Assembly: GCA_041653935.1 (NCBI GenBank)
Contig: JBAZEO010000001.1
Location: 372,001 to 436,000, forward strand
Origin: JAYEHL01 sp041653935
GTDB taxonomy: Bacteria; Chloroflexota; Dehalococcoidia; E44-bin15
DNA: 64,000 bases
Reading direction: 5' to 3'
The notes under the pieces are model-generated. The model was not told the origin of the DNA, ran no database searches, and was given only the letters and a program-made list of their open reading frames with translations. The translations under genes and the position numbers were made by a program. Positions 55,276-63,490 of the stretch are shown here, piece by piece (within the stretch, counting starts at the first letter, position 1; each line of letters begins with the position of its first letter).

Positions 55276-57132
55276 ATGCCGTTTGTATTAGGCACAGCAG
55301 GACACGTCGACCACGGTAAATCTCTCCTTGTTAAAGCCTTAACAGGTATCGACCCGGACCGCCTAAAGGAAGAGAAGGAACGCGGCATGACCATCGACCT
55401 GGGATTCGCCTGGCTCACGCTGCCCAGCGGCAGAGAGGTCAGCATCGTCGATGTGCCGGGGCACGAGCGCTTCATCAAGAACATGCTGGCCGGCGTCGGC
55501 GGGATCGATATGGCGCTGCTCATCATCGCCGCCGACGAGGCGGTAATGCCGCAGACACGGGAGCACCTGGCCATACTCGACCTGCTGGGCATGAAGAACG
55601 GCATCGTAGTTATAACAAAAAAAGACCTCGTCGACAGCGAGATGCTGGAGCTGGTGACGCTGGACATAGAGGAAACGCTGAAGGGAACGACCCTTGCTAA
55701 ATCCCAGATCATCCCCGTATCCGCGATGACCGGCGAGAACCTGCCGATACTTATCAAGGCCATCGACTCCATGCTCAACAACACACCTGCCAAGCGCGAC
55801 ATCGGCAAGCCGCGGCTCCCCATCGACCGCATCTTCACCATAGCAGGATTCGGCACCGTGGTGACGGGAACGCTCATCGACGGGAGTCTAACGAAAGGGC
55901 AGGAGGTCGAGGTAGTGCCGTCAGCGGTGAGAACGCATATACGCGGACTGCAGACCCATAAGCAAACCTCCGACACCGCCACCCCCGGCAGCCGCGTCGC
56001 CGCCAACCTGGCGAACATCGCAATCGAGCAGATCAACCGCGGCGACGTGCTGACCACCCCCGGATGGCTCAAGGCCAGCAGGACGCTGGACGTAAAGCTG
56101 CGCCTGCTGGCGTCCGCGCCGCGCGCGCTGGAGCACAATGCGCAGGTCACACTGCACACCGGCGCCGCCGAGGCCCAAGCCAAGGTCAGGCTGCTGGATA
56201 CGAGCGTGGTCAAACCCGGCGACAGCGCCTTAGCCCAGCTTGTGCTGGATACCCCCATCGCTGCGGTAAAAGACGACCTGTTCATCATACGATCGCCGCA
56301 GGAGACGCTGGGCGGCGGACAGATACTCGAAACAAAAGCGAAGAGGCACCGCCGCTTCGAATCATCTACCATCGAGCGCCTCTCGGCCAAGAACGAAGGC
56401 AGCGCGGCGTCGGTCATTCTAGCATCTCTCGACACACAAAAGCCTGTAGAACTCGGCAAGCTGGCGGCGACGTGCAATCTGCCTGCGAAAGAGATCGAAG
56501 TCGCGATCGCTTCGCTGGCGGAACGCAAAGATATCACGGTGCTGGGAGAGAAGAACGAGCGCCTGATCTACTCGGCGCAGGCGTGGGACGCCATCAAGCA
56601 ATCGGTCGAGCAAACGCTGAAAAAATTCCACAAGGACTACCCGCTGCGGCAGGGCATACCCAAAGAGGAAGTGAAGGATAAGATCAAGGCCCCGGCCAAG
56701 TTCTTCGACGCCGCCATTAAACAGCTATCATCCGAAGGCATCCTCAGCGAATCCGGGCCGACGGTGCATACGCCCGGGCACCAGGTCAAGCTGACGCCGG
56801 AACAGCAGAAGAAGATCGATGCCTACATCAAGGCGCTGGCGACCAATCCGTTCTCGCCGCCGCCGGAGACGACCATCGAGCCAGATCTGCTGAGCATCCT
56901 TATCGGCCAGAAAAAAGTTGTGAAAGTGGCCGACAACGTTGTCTTCACCGCCGATGCTTACGATAAGATGACACAGACTATCACCGACCATATCAAAGCC
57001 CACAAACAGATCACCGTAGCCGAAGTGCGCGATGTGCTGCAAACCAGCCGCAAATACGCGCTGGCTCTGATGGAATACCTCGACAACCAAAAAATTACCC
57101 GCCGCGTTGGTGACGGGCGGGTGCTGAGATGA
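55276..57132 (+). CDS. selB: Selenocysteine-specific elongation factor
   Basis: 618 residues. The GTPase part opens MPFVLGTAGHVDHGKSLLVKAL, with DVPGHERF and VITKKD motifs as in EF-Tu-like factors. The long C-terminal half consists of the winged-helix array (from about residue 380) that binds the SECIS hairpin in mRNA. It delivers Sec-tRNA to UGA codons followed by a SECIS element, here in fdhA and selD. It begins four bases after selD and ends five bases before the convergent tRNA-Sec gene. Confidence 0.95.
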   Translation: MPFVLGTAGHVDHGKSLLVKALTGIDPDRLKEEKERGMTIDLGFAWLTLPSGREVSIVDVPGHERFIKNMLAGVGGIDMALLIIAADEAVMPQTREHLAILDLLGMKNGIVVITKKDLVDSEMLELVTLDIEETLKGTTLAKSQIIPVSAMTGENLPILIKAIDSMLNNTPAKRDIGKPRLPIDRIFTIAGFGTVVTGTLIDGSLTKGQEVEVVPSAVRTHIRGLQTHKQTSDTATPGSRVAANLANIAIEQINRGDVLTTPGWLKASRTLDVKLRLLASAPRALEHNAQVTLHTGAAEAQAKVRLLDTSVVKPGDSALAQLVLDTPIAAVKDDLFIIRSPQETLGGGQILETKAKRHRRFESSTIERLSAKNEGSAASVILASLDTQKPVELGKLAATCNLPAKEIEVAIASLAERKDITVLGEKNERLIYSAQAWDAIKQSVEQTLKKFHKDYPLRQGIPKEEVKDKIKAPAKFFDAAIKQLSSEGILSESGPTVHTPGHQVKLTPEQQKKIDAYIKALATNPFSPPPETTIEPDLLSILIGQKKVVKVADNVVFTADAYDKMTQTITDHIKAHKQITVAEVRDVLQTSRKYALALMEYLDNQKITRRVGDGRVLR

Positions 57133-57136
57133 CTTA

Positions 57137-57234
57137 TGGCGGGAGCGCATAGGAGTCGAACCTACTGTGGACACCGCAGGGTGCCCACCGACGGATTTGA
57201 AGTCCGCGAAGCCCACCGGGACCCATCCGCTCCC
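57137..57234 (-). tRNA. selC: tRNA-Sec (anticodon UCA)
   Basis: A 98-nt minus-strand tRNA with the long acceptor and variable arms of selenocysteine tRNA. Acceptor GGGAGCG pairs with CGCTCCC, the anticodon loop is CTTCAAA (anticodon UCA), and an encoded 3' CCA follows discriminator G. Only four bases separate it from the 3' end of selB on the other strand, so the two transcripts converge. Confidence 0.93.
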
Positions 57235-57506
57235 ATAGCTAATCCGCTACAAAGCCATGCTAACATAACCCGCCGCTATTTTCAATTTCAGAAGTCAACA
57301 TTTTATTGCTTCCGCCCCTGAGATGTTGTAACATCTGAATGGCTCATTTCAATTAAAGGTTGGACATCCCTAAAAAAAGAGGTGCAGGATTCTTCCTGCC
57401 AGGGGAATTGGGGGTGTCCCTCATCTCTTAAAATCCCCCATTCATGGGGGATTTAGGGGGTTGATAAGACTAAGTCATATACCATACCAATAACAAGGGA
57501 GGAACA
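57235..57506. other. Upstream region of the HSD10-like gene
   Basis: It contains a partial GAGGTGCAGGATTCTTCCTGCC...GGGGGTTGA repeat unit (about 57379-57462) and the AAGGGAGG ribosome site of the next gene. Nothing else was recognised. Confidence 0.6.
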
Positions 57507-58274
57507 ATGCAAATCAAAGGCAAAACCGCATTCGTAACCGGAGGCGCCAGCGGCCTAGGCGCTGCCACAGTAAAAAGGCTTCACAGCATGGGAGCCAACA
57601 TAGTGGTCGCCGATATGAACAAGGACACAGGAGCAGCCATGATAAAAGAGCTCGGCTCCAGGGCTATCTTCGTACAGATGGACATAACTAACCCGGACCA
57701 GGTTAAGGCCGGCTTCGAGGCCGCTCTTAAAGAGTTCAAGAATGTCAATATCCTGGTGCACTGCGCCGGAACCGGATGGGTCGGCAAGATCGCCGGCAAG
57801 GAAGGCCCGCACGACCTAAACATGTTCATCAAGATCGTCAATATCAACCTCGTGGGCACCTTCGACGTATGCCGCTGGGCCGCCTTCCACATGCAGAGCA
57901 ACCAGCCCAATGATGACGGCGAGCGCGGCGTCATCATCAACACCGCATCCATCGCCGCAACCGACCCGCAGATAGGGCAGATAGCCTACTGCGCCTCCAA
58001 GGCCGGCGTGGTCGGCATGACGCTTTCCATCGCCAGGGATATGTCGCGGGTGGGCATCAGATGCTGCACAATCATCCCAGGCGCTTTCGCCACGCCGCTC
58101 ACCAGCATGATGCCCAAGGAGATGAACGACGCGCTGGCGGCGCAGATACCGTTCCCCAAGCGCTTCGGCAAACCGGACGAGTACGCCATGCTGGCCCAGC
58201 AGATAGTCGAGAACCCCTTCCTCAACGGCGAGACAATTCGGCTCGACGGCGCCATCCGCATGCCGCCGAAATAG
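57507..58274 (+). CDS. HSD10-like short-chain 3-hydroxyacyl-CoA dehydrogenase
   Basis: 255 residues. NAD site TGGASGLG (11-18), catalytic Ser148, Tyr161 and Lys165. The C-terminus NPFLNGETIRLDGAIRMPPK matches type-II 3-hydroxyacyl-CoA dehydrogenases (HSD17B10 group), which also act on 2-methyl-3-hydroxybutyryl-CoA and related branched substrates. AAGGGAGGAACA precedes the ATG. It stands alone and probably takes part in fatty acid or branched acyl-CoA oxidation. Confidence 0.88.
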   Translation: MQIKGKTAFVTGGASGLGAATVKRLHSMGANIVVADMNKDTGAAMIKELGSRAIFVQMDITNPDQVKAGFEAALKEFKNVNILVHCAGTGWVGKIAGKEGPHDLNMFIKIVNINLVGTFDVCRWAAFHMQSNQPNDDGERGVIINTASIAATDPQIGQIAYCASKAGVVGMTLSIARDMSRVGIRCCTIIPGAFATPLTSMMPKEMNDALAAQIPFPKRFGKPDEYAMLAQQIVENPFLNGETIRLDGAIRMPPK

Positions 58275-58310
58275 GCTCCGGTCAACTTAAATATCGCCTT
58301 AAATCAGCTT

Positions 58311-58342
58311 ACGACCCCGATTCGATTACGATTCGGGGTCGT
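58311..58342. terminator. Terminator-like palindrome
   Basis: ACGACCCCGA...TCGGGGTCGT is a long near-perfect palindrome 37 bases after the SDR stop, with a weak T-run on the plus strand. It most likely ends that transcript. Confidence 0.65.
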
Positions 58343-58446
58343 ATTAATATCTTCGGATCTCGGTTAAACACATCTCTCCGAATATCTATATAAATTAACT
58401 CGGTCTTTGCCTTAACACTCAATTCTATTGTATAATCCAAAGCCGT

Positions 58447-58537
58447 GGAGAGGTGTCCGAGTGGTTAATGGTGCCGCTCTCGAAAAGCGGTCTCGCTGTT
58501 TCAGCGAGCGCGGGTTCGAATCCCGCCCTCTCCGCCA
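58447..58537 (+). tRNA. tRNA-Ser (anticodon CGA)
   Basis: Long-variable-arm cloverleaf: GGAGAGG acceptor, anticodon stem CCGCT/AGCGG with loop CTCGAAA, a variable arm CTCGCTGTTTCAGCGAG, T arm CGGGTTCGAATCCCG and an encoded 3' CCA. Confidence 0.95.
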
Positions 58538-58706
58538 GATAATCTGTCTCAGATATATTATCGATTATCAGGTGTTGTTCTACAGTCTCCCTCTCGACGA
58601 ATCGCTGATATTGTGGTACATTACTCAAACTGATTACTTATAGAAAATGAAATATACTTAATTAGAACTAATGTAATAAGTAATCCAGCCTGTTACGAGG
58701 TGTACC

Positions 58707-59762
58707 ATGGATAGAGAACTAAGAATATTGATCCTGGAGCATATACCTGAAGACGCGGAACGTATACAACACGCGCTGGAGAAAAGCGGCATTAACTTCA
58801 AATCGCGTCTGGTAAAGACGAAGACGGAATACTTGGATTACCTTGAGAAAGCGCTAGATGTCATCATTGTCGATTACGATTTGCCTAACCGCAGCGCAAT
58901 AAGAGCCTTACAGATATTAAATGAACACAATCAGGCTGTTCCCTTAATTTTTATCGCAAGCGCTGCCAACGAAGACCAGGCTGAGCACTGTATAGAACTT
59001 GGCGCAGCCGATTTCATTCTTAAGAATAAATTGGCACACCTGGGGCCCGCGGTAATACATGCGCTAGAGGATAAGACCCCACCCCCTCCTGTTCAAAAAG
59101 ACGAAGTAAAAGCTGAGTTCACGAATGCACACCTGAGGCTGCAGAAGATATTCGAGGATACGATACATGCACTGGCCTCGGTCACTGAGAGCAGAGACCC
59201 CTTCACCGATGGTCATCAGAAACGAGTTGCCTCTTTATCTTATGGCATCGCTTACAGCATCTTCTTGAAAAGTCATGAGTCGGCGGAAGCGCTCTACTTG
59301 GCTGGACTGGTCCATGATATAGGAAAGATAGCAGTCCCAATCGAAATCCTCAGCAAACCGACAGAAGTCACCGACCTGGAGATGAATATCATCAAGACGC
59401 ATCCTCAAGTCGGTTATAACATATTAAAGAATATAGATTTCCCATGGCCTATCGCCCAAATGGTGCTGCAACATCATGAAAGGCTGGATGGATCCGGATA
59501 TCCTAAAGGGCTTAAAGGTAGAGACATCATGATGGAAGCAAGGATACTCGGTGTAGCTGATATCATAGAGGCTATATGCTATCCCCGCTCATACAGGTCT
59601 GCGCTGACTATCGAACAGGCCATGGAAGAGCTAACGAAAAAGAAAGAGATACTGTACGATCCTGCTGTTGTGGATGTCTGTATGTGGCTCTTCAAAAAGA
59701 CCGAGTTTTCTTTCGTACGCACTTTAGAGCTGTGTGATTCGCTGCGCGATTCCAATATTTAG
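58707..59762 (+). CDS. Response-regulator-like receiver fused to HD-GYP phosphodiesterase
   Basis: 351 residues. The receiver-like domain (1-120) has a possible phosphoacceptor Asp in IIVDYDLP (56 or 58). The HD-GYP domain follows, with HDIGK at 203-207 and HHERLDGSGYP at 256-266, the signature of cyclic-di-GMP phosphodiesterases. A Pro-rich linker joins the two. It probably lowers c-di-GMP in response to a phosphorelay; no histidine kinase gene lies beside it. AT-richer than most genes here. Confidence 0.88.
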   Translation: MDRELRILILEHIPEDAERIQHALEKSGINFKSRLVKTKTEYLDYLEKALDVIIVDYDLPNRSAIRALQILNEHNQAVPLIFIASAANEDQAEHCIELGAADFILKNKLAHLGPAVIHALEDKTPPPPVQKDEVKAEFTNAHLRLQKIFEDTIHALASVTESRDPFTDGHQKRVASLSYGIAYSIFLKSHESAEALYLAGLVHDIGKIAVPIEILSKPTEVTDLEMNIIKTHPQVGYNILKNIDFPWPIAQMVLQHHERLDGSGYPKGLKGRDIMMEARILGVADIIEAICYPRSYRSALTIEQAMEELTKKKEILYDPAVVDVCMWLFKKTEFSFVRTLELCDSLRDSNI

Positions 59763-59793
59763 AAAAATGTTTACCGATAGGATATGAAATAGT

Positions 59794-60315
59794 ATGAGCA
59801 TAATCTCTGAAACTTTGAAATTCGAAATGCCTCCAAAGGAAAAGGTGCTGCTCCTGGTAAAACAGATAAAGGACCGCAGTGAGTTTCTCACAGAGATGGC
59901 CGATTACTGCCGGAGCGCGGCAGATGCCGATAAAGCCGTCTGCCTTGCGGCTGTTAATCATATTGTCAAAGATGACCCGAAGTTCGTTCAGAACCATCTG
60001 GATTTCATCATAAGCCAGCTCGACAGCAAGTCTGCGCAGGTCAAACTGGAGGCCGGAGAAATCGTCGCCAGCGCCGCCAAAGCCTTCCCCGACCAGGTCG
60101 CAAAGGCGATCCCCTCATTAATGGAAATGGCTAAAGACCAGGGATCAATCGTTAGATGGGGCGCCGCTTATGGCCTGACCGAGATTGCGAAAAACAACCC
60201 AAAAACTCAGAAAGAGTTGATCCGCTTTTTCAAGGCAGAGGCCAAGAAAGAAAAACTGAGCTCAGTGCGTAATCTCTACCTTGAGGCATTAACAGCGCTG
60301 GGAAAAGGCAAATAG
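59794..60315 (+). CDS. HEAT-repeat-like protein, paralog 1
   Basis: 173 residues, all helical by pattern, with repeated hydrophobic/charged helices (SKSAQVKLEAGEIVASAAKAFPDQVAKAIPSLMEMAKDQGSIVRWGAAYGLTEIAKNNPKTQKELIRFF). No enzymatic motif. A paralog lies at 61427-61951 on the far side of the tRNA-Ser/lipoprotein stretch, sharing RW-AAYGLTEIAKNN. Proteins of this kind serve as binding scaffolds. Function unknown. Confidence 0.75.
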   Translation: MSIISETLKFEMPPKEKVLLLVKQIKDRSEFLTEMADYCRSAADADKAVCLAAVNHIVKDDPKFVQNHLDFIISQLDSKSAQVKLEAGEIVASAAKAFPDQVAKAIPSLMEMAKDQGSIVRWGAAYGLTEIAKNNPKTQKELIRFFKAEAKKEKLSSVRNLYLEALTALGKGK

Positions 60316-60435
60316 CAAATATCCACTGTGAATCATAAACATCTTTATACGTAGCCTTCCGACTCAAATCTCTGATATAATTCATAAAGTCATATTCCTT
60401 CACAATCGATAAAATATCAAATAGAAGCCTTACGC

Positions 60436-60523
60436 GGAGAGGTCGCATAGAGGCCGAGTGCGCTCGCTTGGAAAGCGAGTATACTGAAAGGTATCGCGGG
60501 TTCGAATCCCGCCCTCTCCGCCA
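60436..60523 (+). tRNA. tRNA-Ser (anticodon GGA)
   Basis: Long-variable-arm cloverleaf with GGAGAGG acceptor, anticodon loop TTGGAAA in a CTCGC/GCGAG stem, variable arm, T arm CGGGTTCGAATCCCG and 3' CCA. The last 33 bases recur with one mismatch at 61291-61323. Confidence 0.95.
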
Positions 60524-60587
60524 TTTTGTATCAATCAACAACAGCTAGATGTACATGTAATAATAAGCTACACTTGGAGGTTCCATT

Positions 60588-61217
60588 ATGAAGACCACAT
60601 TTAGAATTGGAATATTCATACTTGCTTTATTTGTTACCGCACTGTCAACAATAGCTTGTGAAGGAACGACATCGTCAGGAGTAAAAAAAATAACGCTGGC
60701 TGACGATTCCACCGTGTTGAATATGTCTACAGAACTGCCAGCAAGTTTTGAGCGCCTAGATGCAGACAGTGAAGGAATGTCGAATAATGACTTGGGATTG
60801 GGTTCCGACTTCACTGAAGTGACGTTATTCCTCTCTGAAGACCCTTACCAGATGGTCTTTGCCTATTATTGTATTATTGAAAGCCGGACAGAGCAAGCTG
60901 GCTCTGACGCCGTAATGCAAGACGAAGAACAAATCAAGTCTATAGTTATTAGTGGCTTGCAGGCAGGAGCTGCTGAAGGGGGAGGAGAATTTGATGAAGT
61001 AACGGTAGATGTCATCTATCCTAGCGTAGGAGAGCTAGCAGTTCTAGGTTCAGGAACGATGAGTACCTATGGCATGAATATCGGATACGATATACTCATG
61101 TTCAAAGTCAATAAGGTCTATGTGTTTATATGCTCAGTATATCTACCTGGTGAAAAAACATCACTAGTTCCTTTGGGAACGGGGATAGAACAGCGAATCG
61201 GGACATTCTCACAATAA
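60588..61217 (+). CDS. Putative lipoprotein of unknown function
   Basis: 209 residues. The first 24 residues form a signal peptide ending in a lipobox-like TIAC (cysteine at about residue 24), so the mature protein is probably lipid-anchored outside the membrane. The rest is acidic and beta-rich with no recognised domain. GGAGG precedes the ATG. The gene fills the space between a tRNA-Ser gene and a tRNA-Ser 3' fragment, spaced exactly 800 bases apart, which suggests it may have arrived with a recombination event. Confidence 0.72.
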   Translation: MKTTFRIGIFILALFVTALSTIACEGTTSSGVKKITLADDSTVLNMSTELPASFERLDADSEGMSNNDLGLGSDFTEVTLFLSEDPYQMVFAYYCIIESRTEQAGSDAVMQDEEQIKSIVISGLQAGAAEGGGEFDEVTVDVIYPSVGELAVLGSGTMSTYGMNIGYDILMFKVNKVYVFICSVYLPGEKTSLVPLGTGIEQRIGTFSQ

Positions 61218-61290
61218 GAAGTCTACACAAATAGTACAAGTGAGACTAAGCAGACGATCAGGCACGCCGGGAGAGCATGTGTACTTTCGG

Positions 61291-61323
61291 GTATCACGGG
61301 TTCGAATCCCGCCCTCTCCGCCA
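61291..61323 (+). pseudogene. tRNA-Ser 3' fragment (possible attachment-like repeat)
   Basis: 33 bases matching the 3' end of tRNA-Ser(GGA), T arm to CCA, with one mismatch (TATCACGGG against TATCGCGGG). The 5' part is absent or degenerate. It lies exactly 800 bases from the same segment in the intact gene. Such tRNA-3'-end duplications are typical of site-specific integration scars, but no integrase is seen here. Confidence 0.75.
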
Positions 61324-61426
61324 TTCTTATAAATTCCATGCTTTCTTAATAGCCACTGGATCAATTCTACAATGAAGCCGAGATCAAAGGTTCATTCGAA
61401 TAATTTAACGACTTGTAGGTAGAGAG

Positions 61427-61951
61427 ATGTCTGAAATTAAGGAAATACTTCAATCGCAACTGAAACCGAAAGAAAAACTCACCAGTCTGGTTGAAGCCGT
61501 AACGAAAAAGAAAATAACGGCCAAGGAATTCATCCAATACTTCAAATCCGCTTCCGATACGGAAAAGGGCACCTGTGCCGATGCAATGAAACACATCTCC
61601 AAAGACAAGCCAGAAATTTTAGCTCCTTATATAAATGAGCTTATAGACTATATAAACTACGATGTCCCTAGGGTGAAATGGGGAGTGCCCGAAGCTATTG
61701 GCAATATGTCAAAGAGATATCCTAAAGAGGTGGAAAAAGCTATACCCAACCTTTTGACAAATACTAACGATAAAAGCACAGTTATAAGATGGTGCGCTGC
61801 CTATGGCCTTACTGAGATTGCCAAGAATAACGATAAAACCCGCAAGAAACTAGTGCCTTTATTCGAATCAATGGTCAAAAAGGAAAACAACAATGGCGTT
61901 AGGAATGTCTACGTAAAAGCCATTAGGTTCATCGAAAAAGGCGAGAAATAG
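61427..61951 (+). CDS. HEAT-repeat-like protein, paralog 2
   Basis: 174 residues, related along its length to the protein at 59794-60315 (shared helical layout; IRW-AAYGLTEIAKNN block near residue 125). Lys-rich throughout. No catalytic motif is visible. The pair flanks a tRNA-Ser region that also shows duplicated segments. Function unknown. Confidence 0.75.
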   Translation: MSEIKEILQSQLKPKEKLTSLVEAVTKKKITAKEFIQYFKSASDTEKGTCADAMKHISKDKPEILAPYINELIDYINYDVPRVKWGVPEAIGNMSKRYPKEVEKAIPNLLTNTNDKSTVIRWCAAYGLTEIAKNNDKTRKKLVPLFESMVKKENNNGVRNVYVKAIRFIEKGEK

Positions 61952-62073
61952 CAGTATTGAATTTCGCACAATTTTGCAAAAACCTCGGGTTACTATTGCA
62001 TTTGATGACATAATGTGATACTTTTAAGAACTCCAAAATCTGCATAAGCCATACAAGTTAAGGAATCGTACAT

Positions 62074-63408
62074 ATGAAAGTAACCCTTATCGAACCCATG
62101 ACCCCGTTTATCAACATCTATTCCGCGTTCATCAAGCAGCTTCCGCTGCTGGGCCCCATCTATCTGGGCACCATACTGAAAAACGCAGGTCACGACGTGG
62201 TAATCAACAACGAAAACGTGAAAGACCTCGACTGGAACCGCATCAAGGATTCGGACGTAGTCGGAATATCCATCATGACATCCACAGCACCCAGAGGGTA
62301 TGAGATATCTCAAAAAGTCAGGGAACTTAATCCCAATGCCAGGGTTCTCCTCGGCGGAAGCCATGCCACGTTCCTTCCGGAAGAAGCAACTGAATATGCG
62401 GACAATGTGGTCACCGGCGAAGCTGAGTCAGTAATTATCGACCTCGTAGAACATGGTAGTAGCGAGAAGATCATCGTCGGCAAACCGGTGGAGAACCTCG
62501 ATGAACTGCCTTTCCCTGATTTCTCTCTGATCGACGGCCTTGAAAAACAGAAGGTCACGCCGGTATCCACATCGAGAGGATGCCCATTCGACTGCACGTT
62601 CTGCTCCGTGACCGCGATGTTCGGCAGGAAGTACCGCTACCGCTCCACCGACAGCGTAATAAAAGAATTGTCCCGGATGAAGCACCGCAAAATTTTCTTC
62701 TACGACGACAACTTCGACGCCAACAAATCGCGCACATCGGAGCTTCTGCATAAAATGATCCGGCACAAAATAACACCTCCATGGATCGCCCAGACGAGGG
62801 CCAGCGTCACCAGGGACGAGGATTTCGTAAAATTAATGTCGAAGTCCAACTGCTGGCAGCTATGTATCGGATTCGAATCGCTGAATCCGGATTCGCTGAA
62901 GAAATATAACAAAAAGCAGACGCCGGAGGACATCAAGAATTGCATTCGAGTGCTGCACAAATACAAGATCAGGGTACACGGTATGTTCATATCCGATGGC
63001 TATACCGATATCTATAATAAAATAGGGGTGGACAGCCTGCAATTATGTGTGCTAGTGCCGCTCATCGGCAGCAAACTCTACACCGCCATAAAGGGAAGCG
63101 GACGTCTGATCGCCGACAGGTTCCCCAATGACTGGAAACTATTCGACGGCGGCCATGTGGTACACTGGCCCGATTCTCTCTCACCAGCGGAGATGCAGCG
63201 TCAGACCATCAAGGCACTGGGTACCTACTACTCCAGAGCAAACATAACTAAACTCTTTCTACAGGGCAAATTCCAGAGCTTCGGCATCAGGCTTATGGGA
63301 CATAAGGTACTCAAAAAATGGAAGGCGCAGAACAAAGATTACGATACACAGCTGAGCAAGGTAAAATATGTGAATCAGACCCCCGGGTTCCTGCAAGGAA
63401 AGCTGTAG
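62074..63408 (+). CDS. B12-binding-domain radical SAM protein
   Basis: 444 residues. The N-terminal cobalamin-binding-like domain spans about 1-140. The radical SAM motif is CPFDCTFC (C170-x3-C174-x2-C177) in STSRGCPFDCTFCSVTAMFG, followed by FFYDDNFDAN. The cobalamin-binding DxHxxG motif is not evident. Proteins of this class carry out methyl transfer or rearrangement; the substrate is unknown. A strong terminator follows. Confidence 0.87.
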   Translation: MKVTLIEPMTPFINIYSAFIKQLPLLGPIYLGTILKNAGHDVVINNENVKDLDWNRIKDSDVVGISIMTSTAPRGYEISQKVRELNPNARVLLGGSHATFLPEEATEYADNVVTGEAESVIIDLVEHGSSEKIIVGKPVENLDELPFPDFSLIDGLEKQKVTPVSTSRGCPFDCTFCSVTAMFGRKYRYRSTDSVIKELSRMKHRKIFFYDDNFDANKSRTSELLHKMIRHKITPPWIAQTRASVTRDEDFVKLMSKSNCWQLCIGFESLNPDSLKKYNKKQTPEDIKNCIRVLHKYKIRVHGMFISDGYTDIYNKIGVDSLQLCVLVPLIGSKLYTAIKGSGRLIADRFPNDWKLFDGGHVVHWPDSLSPAEMQRQTIKALGTYYSRANITKLFLQGKFQSFGIRLMGHKVLKKWKAQNKDYDTQLSKVKYVNQTPGFLQGKL

Positions 63409-63425
63409 ATTTGAACATACCCTTA

Positions 63426-63458
63426 ATACCCCCGCGCAAAAGGCGGGGGTATTTTTTT
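63426..63458 (+). terminator. Intrinsic terminator
   Basis: AATACCCCCGC-GCAAAA-GGCGGGGGTATTTTTTT forms a stem of about 10 base pairs with seven T, 18 bases after the radical SAM stop codon. Confidence 0.9.
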
Positions 63459-63490
63459 ACCTTGACTCATATGCTAGAATAACCTAGTTT

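Noticed and set aside
58447..61323. A tRNA-Ser array as an integrated plasmid or prophage
   Set aside because: No integrase, phage or plasmid gene is present; only the 3' fragment suggests a past event.
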